IMG/VR virus record: IMGVR_UViG_3300024258_000097 | Span: 1-28,100 of that record | DNA length: 28,100 nt | From: a virus | Strand: one strand, 5' to 3' | Shown here: positions 1 to 5,883 of the stretch, piece by piece | Numbering within the stretch: the stretch's first letter is position 1 | Layout: every line of letters starts with the position of its first letter | Translations under genes and position numbers: made by a program | The notes under the pieces: generated by a model | The model's input: only the letters and a program-made list of their open reading frames with translations | The model's database searches: none | Told to the model about the DNA's origin: nothing

Positions 1-1113
1 GACAGCACCACTTAGTAATCTAGCATACTTTAATAATTTAGCACCAGCCGCAATTGCGAGTGCTTTTGCAGAATCCATCATGGCAATAGATGTTGCCACA
101 ACTGCGTTTCTAAGCCACTTTGCCCAATGAACAAGTTTTGCCCATGCAGATGCAGCGAGTGCTTTTGCAGAATCCATTAGATTGATCCAAGCGATGCCGA
201 TTGCAGTGGTGAACAATCCAGCCCAATGTTTTAGTTTTTTCCACATGGTGGCACCACCAATGGTTGTGGCAGTTCCCGAAAGATAGGCTCCAGCAACTTT
301 CACACCTGCCGCAAATGCAACACCTGCTCCCCACAAAAAATTTAACCATCTAAATACTTTAGCACCAATCCAAAATGATGATATTACTAATGCGATTTCG
401 GCGATATTATCGATAAGCAACCCAAGCATCCACTCCAATCCATATTCTGAATCCCAAACGACATCATACAACTCGTCCAATGTTGGTTTTAACTCTTCCC
501 AATTCAATGCTGCTGTTAAAGCAGTTGCTAAGAATCCGATGTTCAATAACCAATTCTTAATCTTATCCCAAACAGTTTCCTTGCTTAACATTTTTGCCAC
601 TTTGTCTAATGACTGTTTAATCTTTCTAATAGCAACGAAGAATATCAATTTACCAAAACCACCAAGACCTCTTTGTTCTTCAAGATCTTGTTCAAGTCGA
701 CCAGCCATGCTGTGCTCTTTTTTTTCCATTCTGTCTTCATTCTTCTTATCGAATAATAAAGAACTAGCACTGTTCTTAGCAATAGTAACTAAGGATTCTT
801 TCATCATGCCAAACACATCACCAAAACCCATATCATTATCTTCAACTAATCGTTGAGCATTAACTGGTTTCCATTCAGTTAGGTTGTCATAGAACCCCTC
901 TAAAGAATCGTCTATACTTTCCCACTGACCGGTTGTATCTTTTAATAGGTGTTCTTTAAGAACTTTAGAAATATTATCTGTAGACTTTTTAATGGCGAGC
1001 ATACCAGTTCTGAGACTTTTTTGAAGACGTTTTCTCCCCTCATCTGCTGACTCCATTTGCTCACCAATTGCGTTTACAATTGGTAGATTTATTTGACTGT
1101 TATTTGCTGCCAT
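1..1113 (-). CDS. Tape-measure-like tail protein (partial, N-terminal 371 residues)
   Basis: An open frame starts at an ATG at 1113 and stays open to the left edge, so only the first 371 residues are visible. A purine-rich stretch (AGAAGAGAGACAGAAGA) lies just before the ATG. The N-terminal half is charged and helical. From about residue 185 it becomes hydrophobic, with several likely membrane-associated segments rich in Trp, Ala and Gly. A motif MDSAKALA occurs twice, 33 residues apart. Tape-measure proteins set tail length, are helical with hydrophobic patches, and are normally encoded directly after the tail assembly chaperones. This gene follows a gp26-like gene and a small overlapping ORF, which is that position. 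In T4 the equivalent is gp29. I infer the role from position and composition, not from a motif unique to the family. A large structural protein of another kind is possible. Confidence 0.6.
   Translation of the reverse strand, partial: MAANNSQINLPIVNAIGEQMESADEGRKRLQKSLRTGMLAIKKSTDNISKVLKEHLLKDTTGQWESIDDSLEGFYDNLTEWKPVNAQRLVEDNDMGFGDVFGMMKESLVTIAKNSASSLLFDKKNEDRMEKKEHSMAGRLEQDLEEQRGLGGFGKLIFFVAIRKIKQSLDKVAKMLSKETVWDKIKNWLLNIGFLATALTAALNWEELKPTLDELYDVVWDSEYGLEWMLGLLIDNIAEIALVISSFWIGAKVFRWLNFLWGAGVAFAAGVKVAGAYLSGTATTIGGATMWKKLKHWAGLFTTAIGIAWINLMDSAKALAASAWAKLVHWAKWLRNAVVATSIAMMDSAKALAIAAGAKLLKYARLLSGAV
56..177 (-). repeat. Two exact 23-bp copies 99 bp apart inside the tape-measure-like gene
   Basis: The same 23 bases occur at 56-78 and 155-177. 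The 99-bp offset equals 33 codons, so the repeat is in frame and encodes MDSAKALA both times, followed by Ala/Lys/Leu-rich helix. This looks like a repeated helical unit of a tape-measure protein. More copies may lie beyond the left edge. Confidence 0.7.
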
Positions 1114-1273
1114 TCTTCTGTCTCTCTTCTTGTTCTTCTAAAAAGTTCTTTAAAAATATAATGTATATTTCCCTTTCAAAAGGAATCATATTATCAAGTT
1201 CGGACAACGAGTATTTATGGTGTTGCATTAATGCGAAATTTAACTGGTAGTGATTCGCTAACGAATCATGCAT
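1100..1273 (-). CDS. 57-codon ORF downstream of gp26-like gene; probable frameshift-expressed chaperone extension
   Basis: This small frame begins at an ATG at 1273, six bases past the gp26-like stop, and ends with TAA at 1100, overlapping the tape-measure start by 14 bases. The product contains MIPFEREIYIIFLKNFLEEQ, an amphipathic helical stretch with a Pro-Phe-Glu-Arg motif, and ends in a highly charged tail. No Shine-Dalgarno sequence lies before the ATG. The frame is open without a stop back through the end of the gp26-like gene, in the -1 frame, to a TTTTTTT run. It is therefore best explained as the C-terminal part of a -1 frameshift fusion. By position it matches the T part of lambda GT and sits where T4-type phages keep small baseplate assembly factors such as gp51. 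Independent translation by coupling remains possible. Confidence 0.6.
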   Translation of the reverse strand: MHDSLANHYQLNFALMQHHKYSLSELDNMIPFEREIYIIFLKNFLEEQEERQKNGSK

Positions 1274-1291
1274 TAATGCTACATAAAAAAA
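1225..1291 (-). promoter_or_regulatory. Candidate programmed -1 frameshift signal: slippery heptamer plus nested stem-loop
   Basis: Read on the minus strand, positions 1291-1285 are seven T residues phased as T TTT TTT with respect to the gp26-like frame, followed by ATG and the TAG stop. Bases 1284-1280 (ATGTA) form a 5-nt spacer. The 10-base palindrome GCATTAATGC then occurs at 1279-1270 and again at 1234-1225; the copies can pair as a 10-bp stem. Enclosed is a perfect 7-bp hairpin, TGATTCG-TTAG-CGAATCA (1268-1251). Heptamer, spacer length and structure match the classic layout of a -1 frameshift site. Slippage would give a fusion of about 293 residues (232 from the gp26-like frame plus 61). 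Efficiency cannot be judged from sequence. Confidence 0.65.
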
Positions 1292-1980
1292 CTTTGTAAT
1301 CCTTCAAGTTTAATAGAATCCTTCTTACCACATTCTTCACATGTCCATTCAACTTCATGAGAAAGTTTTGGAAGATTGTTAAAGAATTCAGTCATCTTCA
1401 TAAATTGAGATTGGTTAAGTCCATCTACCCAGTCTTTAATTTCTTTCTTAGTAAATTCGTTGTAAACATTATTATCATCAAAAACATATTCAACACAATT
1501 ATTTATTACATCAAACATTGATTCTGGTGATTTTTCGTCAATTAAATTAACATCATCAACCCCAGGATATCTAAGGAAAACACCGATATCATCAGTAATC
1601 ATTATTTTATTCTCAACTTCCTTATCAGTAACTTTAATATCATCAATGTTAATTTCAATTTCAGTAGAATGTTTACATTCCGATTCTTCATCTGGATGAC
1701 CAATCTTAAGTTTGATCACTTCACCAACAGACTTTCCTCTAAGTTTCATGAATAGATATTCAATATCAAAGGTTGCTAGTTTCTTAACATTAATATCAGT
1801 GAGCACACATGCCTTGATAATATTTTGTGTTGCTTTAGATATTTCTTTCTGAGAACCACCTTCTAGTGCCATCAAAAGAACCTTTTCTTCTTTTACCAAA
1901 AATGGGCGATATTCTATTTCTTGTCCAGTTGATGGTATTGTTGTACTAAATTGTGGTGCTGCTATACTTGGTAGGTTCAT
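1279..1980 (-). CDS. 26: T4 gp26-like baseplate hub assembly protein / tail assembly chaperone
   Basis: The 233-residue product has the N-terminal signature of the T4_baseplate family (PF12322 by recall): a short extended start, then an Ile-Glu-Tyr-Arg-Pro-Phe-Leu-Val-Lys-Glu-Glu-Lys-Val-Leu-Leu motif near residues 22-36. T4 gp26 is about 208 residues. In T4 it is needed for hub assembly but is not thought to be a major virion component. The C-terminus has a CxxC pair (Cys214, Cys217) of zinc-knuckle appearance. The start at 1980 is preceded by a good GGAG ribosome binding site. The stop lies immediately after a poly-T slippery run, and the gene sits just before a small overlapping ORF and the tape measure. 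That is the arrangement of tail assembly chaperones, so the short and frameshifted forms may both be made. Confidence 0.8.
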   Translation of the reverse strand: MNLPSIAAPQFSTTIPSTGQEIEYRPFLVKEEKVLLMALEGGSQKEISKATQNIIKACVLTDINVKKLATFDIEYLFMKLRGKSVGEVIKLKIGHPDEESECKHSTEIEINIDDIKVTDKEVENKIMITDDIGVFLRYPGVDDVNLIDEKSPESMFDVINNCVEYVFDDNNVYNEFTKKEIKDWVDGLNQSQFMKMTEFFNNLPKLSHEVEWTCEECGKKDSIKLEGLQSFFM

Positions 1981-2001
1981 TATATTCTCCGTTCATTATT
2001 A

Positions 2002-3012
2002 TTATTTTAAATTAGCATTGTTCACAGTTCCGTGAACTTGTTGTGTTAGGTTGGGATGTTCTTTCTTCCATTGCCTCGCTCTGGCTCTGGAATCATCTTC
2101 CATTGACATCATAGTTTTATAATAGTCGGTATTATCGGTTTTATAATAGTCGGTATTATCGGAAGGTGTGGGGTTATATGTATCTGATTCTTTCACATAA
2201 TTCGGGTTTCCGGATATTCTATTGTTGGAATCCGGATCTTCTTTGTATCCGTGAGATACTACACCATCATCATATTGTACATTTGATCCAGAACCCATAG
2301 ACAATAGGTTATTAAAATCTAAATTTGCCAACGTTCCTATTCCAGACATACTTGATATGTTTCCTATCCCAGGAAGTCTTAATGCTCCTGCTAATCCATC
2401 TTTACCTAAATTGAACGAGAATCCCATTCCCAGCCCAGATTGATTACTGTTATCGTGAGTAATATATCTATAATTCCTATAAGCGAATGTCACTGTTAAT
2501 TTTGCAGGATCAGAACTTCCCCATGCCATAGAAACATCACCCATCAAAATTGGATATGCTTCTTGCAGAATGTGAATAGTTCTTAACCCACCATCAGCAC
2601 CGAATTGCCTAATAGTAACGGTGCTGGCATAATCGTCAAAATATTTTACATTATAGTTTGACGACCCATCCATTTTGTGGTGTTTGTAGTCATAAGCACC
2701 TGTGCCAACCATTTGATTTTGCCATTTCTCAAAAAATTCCTTCTCTCTTAGATCTTCACTTAATATGAATGAGATTGTTGAGTCACCATACACTTGACCA
2801 TAAGGCACTTTATTAATCGGTCCATAATTTGAAAACTTATGTTCCGTTGTCATTATCGTTCTTCCTGGAAGGTTTGCTGTGTCAGCACGATATGACATTC
2901 CTCTAGAGTTCTTATCTGTGTTAGTTATCCAAACTTCAAAATGACTAGAAGAAGCCACTCCAGAAGTATTCAAAGACGATACCATATTTTGTATGTTAAA
3001 ACCAGTTGCCAT
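2002..3012 (-). CDS. 54: gp54-like baseplate tail-tube initiator (gp19-fold)
   Basis: The 336-residue product carries the tail-tube (T4 gp19) type domain over roughly residues 15-185. Visible features are the LPGRTI segment, NKVPYGQVYGDSTISF, and FFEKWQ, a set seen in tail-tube and tube-initiator proteins. Beyond residue 190 there is a Gly/Ser/Asn-rich tail that true tube proteins (about 163 residues in T4) lack. T4 gp54 is about 320 residues and starts tube polymerisation on the gp48 cap, so gp54 is the better call. The start codon overlaps the preceding stop (TAATG), suggesting coupled translation with the gp2-like gene. The tail contains an exact 8-residue duplication (DNTDYYKT). A second tail-tube paralogue is the main alternative. 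Confidence 0.7.
   Translation of the reverse strand: MATGFNIQNMVSSLNTSGVASSSHFEVWITNTDKNSRGMSYRADTANLPGRTIMTTEHKFSNYGPINKVPYGQVYGDSTISFILSEDLREKEFFEKWQNQMVGTGAYDYKHHKMDGSSNYNVKYFDDYASTVTIRQFGADGGLRTIHILQEAYPILMGDVSMAWGSSDPAKLTVTFAYRNYRYITHDNSNQSGLGMGFSFNLGKDGLAGALRLPGIGNISSMSGIGTLANLDFNNLLSMGSGSNVQYDDGVVSHGYKEDPDSNNRISGNPNYVKESDTYNPTPSDNTDYYKTDNTDYYKTMMSMEDDSRARARQWKKEHPNLTQQVHGTVNNANLK
2114..2161 (-). repeat. Perfect 24-bp tandem duplication in the gp54-like C-terminal tail
   Basis: Bases 2114-2137 and 2138-2161 are identical and directly adjacent. The unit is 24 bp, so the frame is kept and the residues DNTDYYKT are doubled. Complete identity at the DNA level suggests a recent slippage event in a disordered linker. 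Confidence 0.9.
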
Positions 3013-3599
3013 TAGAATTTTTTCCTGCTGTCTGAATAAACTTTCTGTGTTGTAGCATGTTTGAATCTGCTAGTTGGTAAGAATAAAGCAATATCCCATT
3101 CTGCTGAATCCACCTTAATAAACTTCGACTTAACGTGGTCTGCTAGATAATGCTTAAAGGTGGGTTTAAAGTATTTCATTTTACTCGCACTCTTTAATAG
3201 ATTATATGAAATCATCAATTTTGTTTTCTCATCATATCTATTGTTACTTGCTAGACTGTATAATTCGTCCATTAACTTTGCTCTTAATTTAGGTGGTAAA
3301 TAATGAAGATTAATTCCATAGAATCCACCTTCTGCAGCACCAACCATAAAGATTAAAGGGAATGTATCATAATAAGGTAATGTCTTTTTACCTTTTGGAT
3401 CATATTTAAAATGATACATATGACCGACATCAACCTTATCAACCTTTTTATTCTCACGAAGCAAATCTTCAGGTTGTACTCTAGTTCTTCCAACCTTGCT
3501 TGCCTTAGTTCTAAACCACTCACGTGCGTTTTTAGTCCTAGCAGGGATATGTCCTTGCCTTACACCTTTTACTAATAAATCGTCGAATACTGTTGCCAT
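3012..3599 (-). CDS. gp2-like (DNA end protector) candidate, 195 residues
   Basis: The product begins MATVFDDLLVKGVRQGHIPAR and contains LPYYDTFPLIF, then GINLHYLPPKLRAKLMDELY in the middle, and ends with WDIALFLPTSRF. I recall this motif pattern from conserved proteins of marine T4-like phages annotated as DNA end protector (T4 gp2), which guards packaged DNA ends and lies next to gene 4 in T4. The neighbour here is indeed gp4-like. The protein is shorter than T4 gp2 (about 274 residues), so the assignment is moderate; a conserved virion protein of unknown role is the alternative. No ribosome binding site is visible. A perfect late promoter lies only five bases before the ATG, so the message may be leaderless. 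Its stop overlaps the gp54-like start. Confidence 0.5.
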   Translation of the reverse strand: MATVFDDLLVKGVRQGHIPARTKNAREWFRTKASKVGRTRVQPEDLLRENKKVDKVDVGHMYHFKYDPKGKKTLPYYDTFPLIFMVGAAEGGFYGINLHYLPPKLRAKLMDELYSLASNNRYDEKTKLMISYNLLKSASKMKYFKPTFKHYLADHVKSKFIKVDSAEWDIALFLPTSRFKHATTQKVYSDSRKKF

Positions 3600-3604
3600 T
3601 GATA

Positions 3605-3612
3605 TATTTATA
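3605..3612 (-). promoter_or_regulatory. T4-type late promoter (TATAAATA), gp2-like gene
   Basis: The minus strand reads TATAAATA at 3612-3605, an exact match to the T4 late promoter core. In T4 this box covers about -13 to -6, which would place +1 on the A of the ATG at 3599. The box lies in the 19-bp gap after the gp4-like stop. Confidence 0.6.
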
Positions 3613-3618
3613 ACGTTT

Positions 3619-4050
3619 TTACTTATACTTAAAGAGATCTTTCTCTGTTATCACTTTGAATGTCCACCCACGTTCTTGACAATAAGCAGTCGCAGCAACC
3701 CACTTTGCCTGATTAACACCCCAAGTCTTAACTTCGTTTAAGTATTTCTTTGTTACTCTACTCTTCTTTTTAGGTGGTTGAGATTGAGCAGCAGGTTTTA
3801 TTTCAATAAGATATACACCACCCTTCCGATTCTTCATCCATATGTCAACAAAGTATCTGTGCTTCCTTCCATCAATCGGGGACACATAAGGCACTATGAC
3901 TTCTTCACTGTTCCAAGAAACTACATCTGGATTCTTATCCATATACACAAATACTTGAAGTTCCCAACTAGATCTGTATTTAATTGTATTAACGTTTCCG
4001 TTATATTTTTGGGGGAATTTGGGGTTAAACTTTCCTTGATGGAATTTCAT
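3619..4050 (-). CDS. 4: gp4-like head completion protein, PD-(D/E)XK nuclease fold
   Basis: The 143-residue product matches the T4 gp4 (gp50/65 locus) head completion family, about 150 residues. It reads MKFHQGKFNPKFPQKY, then RSSWEL, RYFVDIW and YLIEIKP. Glu30, Asp69 and the E83-x-K85 pair look like the core of a PD-(D/E)XK nuclease site, as in TnsA-like and Vsr-like endonucleases. gp4 acts on the packaged head before tail joining. The start at 4050 fits the conserved N-terminus. It is the first gene of the leftward unit, with an AATAAATA box 32 bases upstream. In T4 gene 4 neighbours genes 2 and 53; here the gp2-like gene follows it and gp53 is close by on the other strand. Confidence 0.8.
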   Translation of the reverse strand: MKFHQGKFNPKFPQKYNGNVNTIKYRSSWELQVFVYMDKNPDVVSWNSEEVIVPYVSPIDGRKHRYFVDIWMKNRKGGVYLIEIKPAAQSQPPKKKSRVTKKYLNEVKTWGVNQAKWVAATAYCQERGWTFKVITEKDLFKYK

Positions 4051-4061
4051 TCACTTGACGT

Positions 4062-4069
4062 TATAAATA
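4062..4069 (+). promoter_or_regulatory. Late promoter (TATAAATA) for the rightward baseplate operon
   Basis: Exact TATAAATA on the plus strand, 33 bases before the gp48 ATG. The predicted start near 4075 would leave a leader of about 27 bases. Confidence 0.75.
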
Positions 4070-4081
4070 TACAATAATATC

Positions 4082-4089
4082 TATTTATT
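4082..4089 (-). promoter_or_regulatory. Near-consensus late promoter (AATAAATA) for the leftward operon
   Basis: The minus strand reads AATAAATA at 4089-4082, one mismatch from TATAAATA, giving a predicted leader of about 26 bases before the gp4-like ATG. It overlaps the transcribed leader of the opposite unit, so the promoters face away from each other with their boxes crossed over. Confidence 0.5.
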
Positions 4090-4101
4090 CTAAAAAATCA
4101 C

Positions 4102-5295
4102 ATGGGTCTGAATAATCTCAAACAATTAAAAAGTCAAGCATTCAATCAATTAGGAAAGGCAGGATTAAATAAATTTGGTCTGGGTGATAAATTAAATCTT
4201 AATTTTGATTCTAATGGATTCAAATCAATCTCAGGAAATTTTAATGAATTGATAAAAAAGAAACAACGTGGTCGTGCTGGTCAATCACCTTTAAGAGAAT
4301 TATATGAAAGGGATTCTAAAGTTAAAAGACCAATAGTATTCCCTGAAGATATAGATGGTGAGAATTATATGATTTTTAATGTTATGGATCGGAAAAGACC
4401 AAGCAGAGACTCTGTTATTGAAGAAAGAGCAATGAAAAGCATAGTCCTACCAATTCCATCATCATTAAATAATCAACATAGTGTTGGATATAACAATGAA
4501 AACCTTGGTGCTATTGGTTGGATGGCATCTGGAAAGGGTCCATTCAGCAATGGTTCTGAAGTGGGGTCGGCGACGGATATCGCCGATCTGGTTGTTACTA
4601 AAGTTAAAAAATTAACTTCAGCATTTAATAAAATGGCTGTTGAAACAAAAGGGGAGAAATTGGCAGCAGACCAAACAACTGCTGGTGCAGCTGTGGGTGG
4701 TGCCACTTTAGCAGCAGCAAAGATTAAAGGTTTAGGTGCTGTTGCAGCACTCGGTGGTGCTATTGGTCTAGGTCAGATTGGTAAAGGTCTTGGTACGTCA
4801 GAAGGAATTGCGGTAAACCCACATACTGCTGTTCTATTTGATAATGTAAACTTCAGAGAGTTCCAATTCTCTTACAAATTTATAGCAAGGAACGAAAAAG
4901 AATCAGTAAGGATAACAAATATAATCGACACATTCAATTATTATATGCACCCAGATGTTAAATGGGGTGGTGGTTCTTTCTTCGAATATCCGGAGGAATG
5001 GGATATCGAATTTTCAACCCACTTAGCACCATCATTATTTAAAATTGGTAGATGCGCATTGAAGAATGTTAATGTTAATTATAATGGTGAGAGCATCCCA
5101 ATATTTTTTGAAGACACTGGAGCACCAGTATCAGTAGAAATATCATTAACATTCCAAGAGTTAGAAATTCAAACGAAACAAACTTTAGACATTGGATGGA
5201 ATTCAAGAGATGAAGCAAAATCTGCAGCAGAAATTGGCGTTGCTGATGCTAGTTATCAAGGTGAACCAATACCTTATGTCCCTGATCCAGAATAA
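4102..5295 (+). CDS. 48: gp48-like baseplate tail-tube cap
   Basis: The 397-residue product has a C-terminal half typical of T4 gp48 (364 residues): HTAVLFDNVNFREFQFSYKF near 241-260, then an AFNYY-like helix NIIDTFNYYMHP, and a final segment VSISLTFQE-like (SVEISLTFQELEI). gp48 closes the hub-wedge ring on top and receives the gp54 tube initiator. The N-terminus is basic and Asn/Leu-rich. Residues about 193-231 are an Ala/Gly-rich hydrophobic stretch, apparently an insertion relative to T4. The ribosome binding site is weak. The gene opens the rightward operon, directly downstream of a late promoter, and is followed 12 bases later by gp53. Confidence 0.8.
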   Translation: MGLNNLKQLKSQAFNQLGKAGLNKFGLGDKLNLNFDSNGFKSISGNFNELIKKKQRGRAGQSPLRELYERDSKVKRPIVFPEDIDGENYMIFNVMDRKRPSRDSVIEERAMKSIVLPIPSSLNNQHSVGYNNENLGAIGWMASGKGPFSNGSEVGSATDIADLVVTKVKKLTSAFNKMAVETKGEKLAADQTTAGAAVGGATLAAAKIKGLGAVAALGGAIGLGQIGKGLGTSEGIAVNPHTAVLFDNVNFREFQFSYKFIARNEKESVRITNIIDTFNYYMHPDVKWGGGSFFEYPEEWDIEFSTHLAPSLFKIGRCALKNVNVNYNGESIPIFFEDTGAPVSVEISLTFQELEIQTKQTLDIGWNSRDEAKSAAEIGVADASYQGEPIPYVPDPE

Positions 5296-5307
5296 GGAAA
5301 AATTAAT

Positions 5308-5883
5308 ATGTCAAACTACTTCTCATACTTCCCCACAACTGAACACGATCTAACGAATAATGGTCAGAAGGTTAAACTAACAAACATACTTAGACGATTT
5401 AAAATTAAGTCTTCAGTTAAGTCTGGTATCAATGTTTATTTTGATTACGAAATTCAGTCAGGTGACAGACCCGATACTATTGCTGAGAAGTATTATGGTT
5501 CTCCAGCATATGCTTGGATTGTATTGCACTTTAATGATATAATTGATCCAGTATTTGAGTGGCCTCTGTTTGACCAAGACTTTGCCAATTATATGAAAGG
5601 TAAGTATAATAGCATCCCTTCTGCTCAAGCAACTGTGCACGAATACAGACAAATATTAAACCAATCAAAAGTATTAAACAACGGAACACGTATCCCTAAG
5701 AGATGGGTGGTCGTAGACTTAACAACTTATAGTACACTTGCTGCAGCAGATAAAGAACTCATTACAAAATATAATTATGAGGTAGAAAAAAATGATTTTA
5801 AAAGAAGAGTTAAAATATTAGATAGGAAATATCTTCAGCAAGTTGAAGATGAAGTTGAAGATATCTTAAGAAATGGAATCTAA
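5308..5883 (+). CDS. 53: gp53 baseplate wedge protein
   Basis: The 191-residue product is close to T4 gp53 (196 residues) in length and motif order. It begins MSNYFSYFPTTEHD, then has YFDYEIQSGDRPDTIAEKYY and AYAWIVLHFNDIIDP. The segment around residues 45-85 resembles a LysM-like fold, as described for gp53. gp53 ties neighbouring wedges together around the hub in baseplate completion. The C-terminus is charged and helical. An AAGGAAAA ribosome binding site precedes the ATG, and the stop overlaps the next start (TAATG at 5881-5885). Confidence 0.88.
   Translation: MSNYFSYFPTTEHDLTNNGQKVKLTNILRRFKIKSSVKSGINVYFDYEIQSGDRPDTIAEKYYGSPAYAWIVLHFNDIIDPVFEWPLFDQDFANYMKGKYNSIPSAQATVHEYRQILNQSKVLNNGTRIPKRWVVVDLTTYSTLAAADKELITKYNYEVEKNDFKRRVKILDRKYLQQVEDEVEDILRNGI

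Noticed and set aside
110-349. Short Cys/Trp/His-rich frame on the minus strand
   Set aside because: It lies in a different frame inside the tape-measure-like gene, which is open over its whole length; the odd composition is a shadow of an AT-rich gene.
539-1250. Plus-strand frames of 105 and 60 residues
   Set aside because: Both lie antisense to the tape-measure-like gene and the frameshift region, with no ribosome binding site and no recognisable motif.
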